Shown: in pieces, positions 53,401 through 64,000 of the stretch
Numbering within the stretch: the first letter of the stretch is position 1
How the letters are laid out: each line of letters begins with the position of its first letter
Notes under the pieces: model-generated
What the model was told of the DNA's origin: nothing
The model's input: the letters and a program-made list of their open reading frames with translations, nothing else
Databases searched by the model: none
Assembly: GCA_047495785.1 (NCBI GenBank)
Contig: JBLDXI010000016.1
Span: 744,001 to 808,000 of the forward strand
Length of the DNA: 64,000 bases
Direction: 5' to 3'
From: Lepidodermella squamata
Lineage: Eukaryota > Gastrotricha
Position numbers and translations under genes: made by a program

Positions 53401-56400
53401 GTTGTGATTTCGACGGCTTCCACCCCAGGCAGGCCGGCTGCGATGTGTAGCGATGCGATGCGGCCGTTGTTTTGAACGGCGACTTGCGCGTTCGGGTTCG
53501 CTTTCACGAGCAGCAGGCGTTTCACCATTTCAACGTCGGAAGATCGAACGGCGAATAGCAGGCACGGCATTGGGTTGAGCCCGGCGTTGACATTGGCGCC
53601 GCGCCTTAACAGCAAATCGATCACGTAACCGATTTGACGATGCCTGGATGGGAAAAATAAGGAAATAAATTAATATAAATTCGCGGAAAATTTAAGTGAG
53701 AAAAGTTTGGATGAAATTAATTCAACTGTACAGTTCATGCAGTTTTTTATTTTCTCCAAGATCCACAATGAATCATAAGATTCCCGCAAAAATGGATTTT
53801 TCGTGTTTCAAATTTTTAAAATTTTTCCAAGAATTTCAAGAATTTAACAATGTTTTTATTTTTAAATTTTTGATCCATTCATTTAATTAATCGAGTAACA
53901 ATTTTAAAATGGTGGATGATATTACAAGTTTTTCTTATCGTCCTATTTCAATGTCGCGATTCGGCATTTTCGAATAAAGCAACACATATCAATGATTTCG
54001 ACAATTGGGACTACTCCAAAACAGCCAAGACAAAACGAAAGAGACCAAAACAGCCAAAAAAATCCGATTGTTCTCGTTGCGCAACAATCGAAAAGTTTGG
54101 CTGTTATGGTAGCTTTTATTTTGGTGTCATTTGTTTTGGAGTAGTCCCCGACAATTTAAACCTGGAAGAATTGGAAGGATTGAGAGCGATTCAACCCATT
54201 CTACCCTAATACCTTAGAATTTCACATAAAAAATGCCTACAATTTCGTAAATCTAGTCACTCGGGCGTCGATCAGGGTTGGAAAGATGATGTTACATGGC
54301 TATTGTTCAATCTTGGGAATAATAATGGATGCTAATAGGTCTCTGATTACATGCTCTTTTGAAACAAAACAACATAGATCGATTCAAAGGATTCATAATT
54401 CGATTCATTCACGATTCATAGGAAAATTTGAGGTGAAATTTATTCATGCAAAAAAATTACGATGAGACAAGGGCATGCATGTGACCGATTTTCATCGATT
54501 TCTCACTTGTCAGTAACTTCTTCGATGCATTTCTGTATGTAACTTCAAAATTGACCATAAAATGTCGTAAAAACTAGAAATTCTATTAAATTTCAATCAA
54601 ACTCACTGAGCAATTTCAATAGCTCGACCCCGCACTGCGTCTTCCTTGGAATTTGAATCCTTCGAAGGAATCGTTCGTTGCCTTGTTATGAACTCATTCT
54701 CACTCAACAGAGTCGCAGCCCTCTCCAAAACCTTAGGCGGCATCGGTTCAACTGGTAAATTAGCGATGGATTGCTGTGAGTCTATATTTTCCATAGTCGT
54801 TGGTTCGAAAGACGGTGTTTGCGGCGGCGAGTCGAACGTGTGATTTTTCGGCTCCTTCGGTACAGCTTGTTCTTCTTCCTTCTTTTTCCCGCCGGTTTTA
54901 CCCGCCGGTACATCTCTTCTCGTCGATTTTGACTGTTTCGAGGCTGTTCGAAGAGGAGTGGCCGAGTCTTTACCCCTCGACTCGTTGGAGTCATTTAATG
55001 GCTTCGTTGGAGATGGAGATCGTTGCTTTTTCGGTGAGGGTGATCGGTTCTTCTTCGGAGAATTCGACCTAGATCTGATTGGGCTGGTCGAATGTCCGCC
55101 TATCATCCTCGAGTCTTTTTTAGTTAGTTTCCGACTTGAATTATCGCTGCCTTGGCTCACAGCTTTCGGCGGAACCATTCCAGGCGGATTTTCGGCTAGA
55201 TTTTTCTTGAATTTTGTCGCAGGGTAAAACAGCGTGAAACAGGCTAACAGCGGCGTAACGCAATCGTCGTTGACAATATTCGAATTACACCCGTTATTAA
55301 GCAGGACGTCAACCATGTCAATATGACCGCCAACTGCCGCATTGATTAAAGCCCCATTTCCTCGCAAATCACAAACGTCTGGATGAAGGGGTAACGCCCC
55401 GCTGTCTAGGAATAGGTCTAAAACAGTATTCACTTCGCCATCTGAGGCAGCTTTGATATATTTCGACGACAATTGCTCGCATAATCCAGGTTGAGTTTCC
55501 ACCCCGGCGATAATTGTTCGATCCAATCCGCTAAAAATGCCATTTGGGTTAAAGGACAGCAGTCCTTCGCGGCCTTGGAAATGATGAGCCAACCGGATCA
55601 TTGCTACAAAAACTTCGGTCGTGTTCTGCGGGGTTATCCATGAATCAGTCCCCCGAGATGAAATTTTAGAGTAGATCTCCTCGCCGCCGTAAAAGGCAGT
55701 GTCAAAACGCGCTCGATCAAACGCTAAGCTTTTATCGGCAACAGAATGGTCCATATATACGCGAGGTATCACTTTGTTGATATCGACGGCACCTCGGTAA
55801 GTCTGCATTGACTGCAAGACAGGTCTAATAGCGGCAAGCTGGTCGATCAGATCATCTGATAAACAAATTTGAGGAGCTTCCAGCCAGCCATTTTCACTTG
55901 CGCATAAATGCTACAATTTTGTTACATTAATTTAATTTAAGGTTAAATGAATGAATGAAGACAAACTTTGAAATCTTTCAATGAAAAGAGACATGGAATT
56001 TCGTAGCACAACCGAAATAAAGCTGGGCCCAGCCATAGTCCGATATCAGCAGTAACCGGATCGGTATTTTGAAAGCAAATGCCCGGGCCGAATCGTTCGT
56101 TCTCCCTCATCATTCCCTGGAAATGAAGAGAAAAACTAGGACCAATTTAGACGTAACAAACAAACAAACCTCATATCTATCCCCGTTACCATAGCTGAAG
56201 ATGCCATACCCATGCAGCTTGTTGCGGTAAAACGATCCGGTATATATTTTCTCCTCTTTCGTCCAAATGTAAGATCCTATTCCATGACAAGAATCTCGAA
56301 AGAACTGACCTCGATACATCTAAAAGAAAAATGAAGCAACATTTAGCCACGACGGAATGACCTTATTTGAAAAGCTACCTCGCCATTCGGATGACGTAGT

Positions 56401-56701
56401 TCGCCGTCTCCATGCCGCATGTCTTCTTCGAAGGCACCTTCGTATACAGATCCGTCGCAATACGTGTATATTCCAGTGCCATGTCGTTTGTTGTCTTGGA
56501 ATTGCCCCTCGTAACGAGAACCATCAGGCCAGTAGATTGTACCCGAACCACTTCTCAATGGTCCATCAACTTCTCCCTGAAATTAGTCCTAAGATGGAGA
56601 AATAATTGTAACAGCTGTGCACTTACCTCAAATCTGACGCCTGATTTGTATTCGATAATCTTGGTCGGAGGTTTTTCGTCGGTCCCATCGTTTTCAAACA
56701 T
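50472..56701 (-). CDS. ANKMY1: ANKMY1: MORN, ankyrin and MYND-finger protein
   Basis: Nine exons (56627-56701, 56379-56576, 56170-56319, 55967-56116, 55899-55911, 54607-55855, 52938-53643, 51476-51828, 50472-50859) join in phase to 1093 residues. N-terminal MORN repeats are clear in exons 2-3 (YEGQFQDNKRHGTG, YEGAFEEDMRHGDGELRHPNG, YTGSFYRNKLHGYG). Ankyrin repeats lie in the middle, interrupted by a long Ser/Pro/Lys-rich insert with a repeated RSPSPKK motif. A C-terminal MYND zinc finger follows: CYQCGR, CTRCKEVYYCSKNC, WNIRHKDEC. This domain order is diagnostic of ANKMY1 (human protein about 940 residues). The RSPSPKK insert explains much of the extra length. Exon 5 is a 13-bp microexon. The gene lies head to head with the axonemal dynein gene, in keeping with a ciliary role. 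Confidence 0.93.
51116..51182 (-). repeat. Interstitial telomere-like (TTAGGG)n tract
   Basis: A 67-bp CCCTAA-type array on the plus strand, with five clean consecutive CCCTAA units at its right end and slightly degenerate CCTAA/CCCCAA units to the left. It lies in the last ANKMY1 intron. Confidence 0.9.
51183..51475. other. ANKMY1 intron, nothing further seen
   Basis: Remainder of the 0.6-kb last intron of ANKMY1, which also holds the telomere-like tract. No other signal. Confidence 0.4.
52638..52919. mobile_element. MITE-like element with ~42-bp terminal inverted repeats
   Basis: 52638-52680 and 52878-52919 are inverted copies of each other with a few mismatches. Both contain TACAGTGAGYGGAACC and a TTTTACCGRAACCAAAT block. 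The 280-bp unit has no coding capacity. The CAGTGAGYGGAACC string resembles ends of Tc1/mariner-type elements. It lies in an ANKMY1 intron, and its inner end is only 18 bp from the 3' end of exon 7 (52938). Confidence 0.75.
54007..54148. repeat. 142-bp imperfect hairpin
   Basis: Outer arms GGGACTACTCCAAAACA (54007) and its complement ending at 54148 are perfect. Inner arms CGATTGTT (54065-54072) and AACAATCG (54083-54090) are also perfect, and both pairs share the same centre. Between them the arms match at roughly three positions in four. It sits in the ANKMY1 intron between exons 6 and 7. Candidates are an old MITE or a long double-stranded RNA/microRNA-like precursor. Confidence 0.75.
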
Positions 56702-57243
56702 GATTTAAGGGAAACTAAAGTACGGGTAAAGATGTCATGAGATAACGTGATGCTAATTGCAGGATGTCTCAGAAAACCAAGCAAGGCGAAAAAATTTAAA
56801 TCTTAAATGACGAAATTTATTTGTACGTGTGAGATCGTCCTTGCGATTCACTAGCCTTGAATAAGAACCGCATTGGGGACCCCCCCTCAGGAAGAGAAGA
56901 TATGCGGTTCTTCTGTCAGATCAGATTTATTCAACGCGTTGCCATAACAAAATGTTTGACCCTCGTTATTTAAACTTTGTTACAAAATCATAAAAAAATA
57001 AAAAATTGCAAATTTTAAAAAATGTAAATTTATCGTATCCATGGACACGAAAATGCTACTCTGGTGTAAACAACCTGATGATTCTGAATGGCGCTGCCTT
57101 TCTAACCGGCATTGCTCTTTACTTTGCGGTGCCTAGTTTTCGATCGATAACTCGGTCACGTTGATTAAGCATTCCGAATTCCAAATAATTTCTGCTCTGA
57201 TTTTTGTTTATAGTTTATTTGAGTTATAGAGGAATAGTTCAAA
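56702..57243. promoter_or_regulatory. Shared divergent promoter region ANKMY1 / dynein
   Basis: Only 542 bp separate the start codons of ANKMY1 (minus) and the dynein heavy chain (plus). The stretch contains an RFX X-box-like site (56938-56951), an 11-bp inverted repeat (56863-56873 with 56902-56912) and AT-rich DNA. Bidirectional regulation is inferred from the spacing and the shared ciliary association of the two products. Confidence 0.5.
56938..56951. promoter_or_regulatory. Candidate RFX X-box (GTTGCCATAACAAA)
   Basis: The left half GTTGCC matches the X-box consensus GTNRCC exactly. The right half AACAAA matches RGYAAC at four of six positions. X-boxes bind RFX factors that drive ciliary genes. 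A single degenerate site can occur by chance. Confidence 0.3.
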
Positions 57244-60200
57244 ATGGACGATTTCTCTGTAGCGGATCTGGAACTTAACGATGTGCGAATGGAATTCATC
57301 GCTGAATTCACCCTGGTAATTCATAGATACTTATTGTTTGTAATAATAGTGTTTAATGTTTTTTCTTTGCAGAAAACTTTGCGCTTGAAGCCTGACAAAT
57401 GGATGAAGCTTTATGGTCTCGATGAGAACAAGCTAGCAATGATAGATTTCTTTGAGAAAGGCGACAATCCCATTCTCATCTTATCACTAAACGCTGGCGG
57501 TCTGCTACAGTTGAATTTTGAGTGGCCGAAATCGCTCAAGAGCAAGGGTGCTTTTTTCATCAAGAAGAACCAAAGGGATGCCTATGGCAAAGACATGGCA
57601 ATAGCTACTCTGAAGCAAAACTTCGTCTATGGTGATATGTCTTATTCGCCAGTTGAACACCTAGCTGGCTTCGTTTCGGACGTTATCGGCGTATTGCTTT
57701 CGAACCCAAAGAATAGCGAAAACTGGCCACCAATTGTAGCAAAGGATGTTCGTCAGCATGCTGATAATTTGAAGAACAACGTCTATGTCATGTCAGGCCA
57801 TTGCAAAGGCAAAACTCTGCTTCCATTCCCGCCAAGGGCTGAACAAATTGATACTCATGACAAGTAAGGGTCTTATAAACTTGAGTCTGCTAATCTAACG
57901 TTTTTCTAACTCAGGGAGGATAGAAATCTCATTCATGCCATTGAGAGTGTTATTATCGAGTGGAGTAACCAGATTAGAAACGTATTGAAAGCTGATTCAT
58001 CTCAGCCACTGTTGGAAGGTCTAAATCCCTTGCCATACGTTGAAATCGAGTTCTGGAAAGCAAAAGCCACCAATCTTGAGTGCATTTACGATCAACTGAA
58101 CTCGACAAAATGCATCAAAATGATGCAACTACTCGAAAATGCTCAAAGCAGCTATCACCCTGCCTTTCTCCGCATTAAACAAGATGTGGTCAACGCCTTG
58201 AATGAAGCTCAAGAAATCAGCTTGTACATGCGCCCTGTCAAAGATCAAATCATGGATTTTGAGCAAACCGATTTCGATCAATGCACGAAGGCGATTCCAG
58301 CCCTCTACCACGCTATTACCTTGCTGTGGGCGCATTGTAACTACTATCAAGAACCGGCTAGGATCATCATCTTATTGCAAGAACTTTGCAATTTGATGAT
58401 CAACATGGCTCGTGGTTACTTTGAACCTACCGAGCTGCTGAAAGGCGAGTTGGAAGAAACAGTGATCAAGGTTAAAAGCGGCATAAAAGTCTTGAAACTC
58501 TTCCGCGATCAGTTCCAAATTCAACGCTCGAGAATGGACAAATATTTCGGCGAGGGAAGACCGGCCAAAGACTGGAAATTCGCTGATACTCTAGTTTTCG
58601 GTCGCTACGATCGTTTCGTTGCTAGAGTCCACGTCGCCTTGGAACTGCTCGAAACCGCCGTTGAATTCACCAAGCTGGAGAAGGTTGAAGTTGGCGGGTT
58701 CAAGGGCAAGTCATTGTCTCAAACCGTTGTGCAAATCAACACAGAATTTGCTGAAAAATACAAGATTTTAGCCGAGAAAAGCTTGGACTGCCTTGATCCT
58801 GATGACAAAGTTTTCAAGGCTGAGTACGATATACTGGCGAAGTACATCCATGAGTTAGATCTTCAACTCGCAGCTGTGATTTGCCAAGCTTTCGACGATT
58901 GCAACAGCTTGGAATCTCGTTTTAAACTAGTCGAATTATTCGGCACGATCCTCGAGCGTCGTAAAGTTATTCTTCGTGAATTCGACTCGCGTTATCCTCT
59001 GCTTGTAACTTCCATGGAGGATGAGTTGGATCGTGCTAAGATCATCTACGACGAGCAGCGTAAGAAAATGTTGCTGCATCGCGAGGGCAAGAGCGACAGA
59101 GCCCCTCTCCAGAAGAACATGCCTCAAATCGCTGGCACCCTAAAATGGGCCCAGGAATTGCGAGATCGCATCTCTGCGCCTATGAAATCGTTCGAATACG
59201 TCGAACATTCTTGCATGAAAAGCGACGAATGGGTTCGGACGATGAAGAAATACAACGAGCTGCTTCAATTATTGGACGAAATTGAACTCGAGGTGTTTAA
59301 AGAATGGGAAACTGGCGTTGGCGAGGCGTGTTCGTTCAATTTATCGCACCCGTTGATAGTTCGCAACCCCGTTAGTAACCTGATTGCACTCAATTTTGAC
59401 CCCGCCCTTATCGCTGTTCTGCGAGAAGTTCGTTACCTGAGGGCCTTCCGTGAGGATGATAAGTTGCCTCCGTCGGCACTGCAGTTATTTGAGCGTGAAG
59501 AAACGCTGTGGAAGTATCGCGTTAAGCTGGATAATACCGTGTTTCTGTACAATAAAGTGAGGACGACTGTTCTGGAGGTCGAATTCCCTCTGATTGAGGG
59601 CCAGTTGGCCGCCATCGATGAAGTCCTATCGACAGCGGAGAAATCACTCACCTGGAACGGCCAAAGTGAGTTGAATTTTTTCTTATTTCTCTAAGCTCAT
59701 TTTATTTTATGGATTTATCAATTTTCCATATACTGTGAACTCGAAACATATTTAATTTCCCTGGTTTTTTTCTATCAGGTGTTTGGGAGTATATTCAAGA
59801 TATTTCGGACAAAGTTGGCGATTTGGAGAAGCGCCTGCGAACTGCGAAGGACAATGTTGAGAAAATTCAGCAACTTATGTCGACATGGTCTAAAGAGCCG
59901 CTTATGCACCGCAAGGAAGGCCGCGGCGAGACTCTGCTCAATTTGGACGATCGTGAAGAACGGCTCAAGAAGCGCTACGAAGAAGTTCGCAACATTGGTG
60001 CCGACATTCATCGCAAGCTTGATGTAAGAATAACTTGAAATTCGAAGTCAGAATTTCGAAATTTAGATGAAAACTTCAAAGTGTTCAATTTTCAAAATTC
60101 AAATATTTCTCACGAACTTTAAAAACTTTGAAATTTTTGAATTTTGAAAATTTGAAGTTTGGAAAGGTTTTGAAATTCCAAAAATTTCAGGCATTTCGAT

Positions 60201-63200
60201 TTCGGAATATTATAAAATCAAATCACTGATATAATTGAAATTTTTTGAATAATTTTTAAAATTTCGATATATTTTTGAATTTTTTAAATTCAAATTTTTC
60301 AAATTTTCTTCAATATTTTTTCAGGAAAATGCTCAGCTTCTTGGCGCCGATGTTGAAAGCCAATTCTGGCGCGCCTACGTTGATTACGTCGACAAAATCG
60401 TTGTCGATGGCTTCTTCGAAACCGTTCAGTGCAGTCTGAAATTCCTGCTCGAAAATGCGGTAACCAGCGAAGGAACCGAGCCGCTGTTCCAATCGATCCT
60501 CGAACTTCAAGCCCCAGAAATGGTCTTCAAACCATCGATGGACCCAAATTCGCCCGACGGCTTCTTCGCCCTCGTCGATTCGCTGATTTCCGACGTGTAT
60601 AAACAAGCCAGTTTAATCCCGCGACTCGCGAAACATTCCGGAATTGAAAATTACCAACCCGATATGGAAAAAATGAAGGAATTATCCGACATGCGGCAGG
60701 AGTGTATGGACCGCGTGACGAATATCATGTCTAAAATTGGCGAGTATAAGAACGAATTCGATACATATGCGTATCTATGGGTCGATGATCGAACGCTGTG
60801 CTTGAAATATTTCCTGACCTACGGCCGCGTTTTAACGCCGGATGAGGTCGAAAAACTCGGCGATGAAGGCCTTCCCGAGTCTCGGCCGACTTTGAACCAA
60901 TTCAAGGAGCAGATTAATCACTATGAAGATCTTTACGTTGAGGTCGAAAAGCGCGATGGCGTTGTTGTTTTCGATAAGTGGTTCAAGGTCGATGCTAGGC
61001 CGTTCAGACAAGCGTTGTTGAACGTTATCAAGCGGTGGTCGTTGATGTTTAAACAGCATCTGATCGATTATGTTACGAACAGCTTGATTGATCTTGACAA
61101 ATTTATCAAGGTAAGATGAGAAACCATTCGATTTTCCTTCATTTTTCTAGAAATTTTGATCATAACATTTTTCAGCTGAATTCTTAATTTTTCGCCAATT
61201 TTTCTAAATTCATTAAAACAAAATTAATTTTCGGCCTAAATTTTTTATAGAAGAACAAATTTATTGCGGTTTCATTCGAAGGAAAATCATGAATACCGAA
61301 ATATTGAAATTTTTAAATTTTAAATTTTCAGGGATTGAAAATTTGAAAGTCCGGTTTGCTTTTTCACCTTTTACCGTATTTAAGCTGCCTGATTTTTCAA
61401 ATGAAATCTGGCTCTAAATGGGACGTTTAAATGTTCAAGGGGTTGTTAGCTTAATTCTGCGGAATTTTTTTTTATTTTGCTGAGTATTCCCTAAAATTCC
61501 CTAAAAGGACTTGAGGAGGTTCTTTGCTCAATTAGCATAGAACCCTTGGGAAACATATTTAATTTATTTTAGTTTGTTTAATGCCATTTTTCAGATTTTC
61601 AGATGCAATAGGGGGCTTCAGATATCTGTTTTTATTGAAATTTCGATCCAATGATAAAGTTTGAAATTTGAAATTTAAAAGATTTCTTCGAAATTACAAC
61701 AAGTAGATTTTTGGGTGGTTTCGCAATTTCGTGGCTAACTTGATTCTCATCTGTTTTATTCTATAAATTTCGAGAAATTTCCTTACCTATCCTGGTTGAA
61801 AATGTGTGAATATATTTTCAGGTCACCGATGCTGGTTTGTTGAAGCCGGTCGAAGAGGGCGACTTCAAAGCCCTCGTCGATGTCATGGGTCATTTGCTAG
61901 CCGTAAAAGACCGCCAGCAAGCCACTGACGAGCTATTCGAACCGCTTAAGCAGATGATCGACCTACTGAAACAATACAACCAAGATTTACCCGAAGAAAT
62001 CTACGTCCTGCTGCAAGAACTGCCCGAACAGTGGAATAACACGAAGAAGATTGCGATTACTGTCAAGCAACAAGTCGCGCCGCTTCAAGCCACTGAGGTT
62101 AACAATATCAGGCGTAAAACAGCTGAATTCGACGTTGCTCAGTACAACTTCCGCGAGCACTTTCGAACAATTGAATTTTTCCGTTACGACTGCAAAACTT
62201 ACTACCAAACGTTGGATAGGTACAATTTGACGATTCAAGCGATGGAGCGTGAAATGGCGACGCTCATCGACTCGGCTGGCCTATTTGAGGTTCAAGTTCC
62301 GGACTACAAGCAGTTGAAAAATTGTAGGAAGGAGTTGAAATTGCTCAAGACATTGTGGGATTACATTGGCATTGTTCACTCGTCGATTGAGGATTGGAAG
62401 TTGACGCCGTGGAAGAAAATCAACGTCGAGCAAATGGAGTATGTTAAAAATTCAAAATTTAATTTAAATTTCAACAGTGAATATTTTTCAAAAATTTAAA
62501 ATTTAATTTTTAATTTTTTTTACCTAAATGTTTAAATTTTAAAATTCTTTATTTTGAAAAATTTGAAAAATTACGTGTTTAAAAGTTCAATGAAAATTAG
62601 CATTTTTCCAAGAATTTTTTAATTTTTTATTGACCAAAATTATCGCTTTATGAAGGCTGAAACTGAACAAAATTTTGAGGGCAAAATTCTTTAATTTTTT
62701 TTTTCGAAATGTTTTAAACTGTTCAAATCTCTAAAAAATAAGTAATATTTAATTATTTCCAGGCAAGACTGTAAGAAATTTGCCAAGGACATTCGCGGCT
62801 TCGATAAGGAAATGAAGGCCTGGGATTGTTACAGCGGCGTGAATGCGACTGTCAACAACATGCTGACGTCGCTGAAGGCCGTCACCGACCTGCAGAATCC
62901 GGCCATTCGCGAGCGCCACTGGCAGCAGTTGATGCAGACAACGGGCGTCAAGTTCATGATGGACGACGATACTACGCTCGCTGATTTGCTATCGCTCAAT
63001 TTGTACAAGTACAACGATGAAGTTGCCAATATTGTCGAACGAGCAACTAAGGAAATGGGTATGTAAAAAACTTTCTATAGAAATTTCAATAAAATTTGAA
63101 ATTATTTTGAAAATTTGAAATCAATAAAATGTCATTCATTTTCAGGTTTTTTTATTTTAAATAAGTCCTTTATATTTTCAAAGATTTTTGAAAATTGAAA

Positions 63201-64000
63201 ATTTCAACTTTAGTTTCAATTTCAATATATTTTTAAAATTTGCTGATGATTTTTCCTAGGTATGGAGAAGGTATTGCGCGAGTTGAATTCGACTTGGGCA
63301 GCCATGGAATTCGATCATGTTAAGCACCCGCGTACCGGGGTCACCCAGTTGCAGAGCCCGGAGAACCTTACGGACACGTTGGACGAAAATCAAGTCCAAC
63401 TGCAGAACATGATGACGAGCAAATTTATTGCCTTCTTCGAAACTGAAGTCCTATCGTGGCAACGCAAGCTGTCCACCGCTGATCAGGTTTGTTTAATTTC
63501 GCCTCAAAAATTTGAGGAAAAATGAAATTTTTATAATTCGATTTTTTGCTTTTTGAAAAAATTTAAGAATTTATGAATATTGTAAAGAAAACTTCCATTA
63601 AATTTTTAATTCGATTTTTTATTTTTGAAAATTTTTGAAAATTTTCTTTCAAAATCGCTTTGAAATTGATGTTTTGTTGGTTTTGGCCAGGTAATTTCGA
63701 TTTGGTTCGAAGTCCAACGAACTTGGTCCAATCTCGAGTCGATTTTCATCGGCTCGGAGGACATCCGCAAACAACTGCCTGAGGACTCGGCCCGATTCGA
63801 CGGCATTGACCGCGACTTCAAGTCCCTCATCACCGAAGTCGAGTCGAGCAGAAACGTCCTGGAAGCAACTGGCAAGCCGAAACTCATCGAACGCCTGGAG
63901 GAGATTCAAAAACGGCTGGCTCTTTGCGAAAAGGCGTTGGCCGAGTACATGGAGACGAAACGACTCGCCTTCCCTCGATTCTACTTCGTATCAACGACGG
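57244..64000 (+). CDS. Outer-arm axonemal dynein heavy chain (beta type), 5' part
   Basis: Nine exons are visible (57244-57315, 57373-57863, 57915-59665, 59779-60023, 60325-61110, 61822-62438, 62763-63058, 63260-63486, 63691 to beyond the window), about 1,598 residues, all in phase. The start [18 protein letters not shown] and segments such as [18 protein letters not shown] and [20 protein letters not shown] match the N-terminal tail of the DNAH9/11/17 group rather than cytoplasmic dynein. The tail (DHC_N1) covers about residues 190-760. The visible end enters the linker (DHC_N2) with [18 protein letters not shown] and [20 protein letters not shown]. The AAA motor lies outside the window. Role: force generation in motile cilia or sperm flagella. 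Which of DNAH9, 11 or 17 it corresponds to cannot be decided from this fragment. Confidence 0.9.
61111..61821. other. Dynein intron, no feature seen
   Basis: A 711-bp AT-rich intron between exons 5 and 6 of the dynein gene. No embedded gene or repeat was recognised. Confidence 0.6.

Noticed and set aside
53916-54209. 97-codon plus-strand frame with a hydrophobic start and Lys-rich middle
   Set aside because: It is explained by the imperfect hairpin at 54007-54148 in an ANKMY1 intron. No splice partners or family resemblance.

Overview
The window is nuclear DNA of a small invertebrate animal. Genes are split by many short AT-rich introns (often 45-70 bp) with GT..AG ends, and coding exons are more GC-rich than introns. 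I rebuilt twelve multi-exon genes by hand. In almost every one the splice phases close exactly, which is the main internal check on the models. Taxonomy stays open. An axonemal-type dynein heavy chain, an ANKMY1 orthologue and an STMND1 orthologue imply motile cilia or flagella, which argues against a nematode even though two divergent nuclear receptors look nematode-like. A short interstitial block of TTAGGG-type repeats also fits neither the usual nematode (TTAGGC) nor arthropod (TTAGG) telomere.

Layout: 1.8-5.1 kb (+), a proline/tyrosine-rich protein with a synaptopodin/Z-disc-like basic motif, perhaps with alternative 3' exons at 6.9-7.4 kb. 7.9-8.5 kb (-), a small putative secreted protein. 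9.9-11.0 kb (-), the nucleoporin SEH1. 12.6-13.5 kb (+), GRB2/SEM-5 (SH3-SH2-SH3). 14.1-14.4 kb, a near-perfect 320-bp palindrome carrying hammerhead-ribozyme-like cores. 16.7-17.5 kb (+), STMND1. 19.5-38.2 kb (-), a complete ankyrin gene (24 ANK repeats, ZU5, UPA, death domain, polyQ tail) with two internal alternative first exons and a copia-type gag fragment in one intron. 40.9-43.9 kb (+), two tandem divergent nuclear-receptor genes. 44.1-44.6 kb (+), a small secreted protein. 44.7-47.8 kb (-), two paralogous membrane-anchored proteins of unknown function. 48.3-49.6 kb, a patch of transposon debris. 50.5-56.7 kb (-), ANKMY1 (MORN, ankyrin, MYND), whose introns hold a telomere-like tract, a MITE-like inverted repeat and a long imperfect hairpin. 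57.2-64.0 kb (+), the 5' part of an outer-arm axonemal dynein heavy chain that runs off the window.

Functional reading: ANKMY1 and the dynein gene are divergently transcribed from about 540 bp of shared DNA that contains an RFX X-box-like half-site, so a shared ciliary promoter is plausible. Ankyrin (membrane-spectrin scaffold), SEH1 (nuclear pore/GATOR2) and GRB2 (receptor tyrosine kinase signalling) are single-copy housekeeping or developmental genes. The most unusual items are the ribozyme-bearing palindrome, the short ankyrin isoform with a predicted acylated N-terminus, the tandem divergent receptors and the unknown membrane-protein pair.
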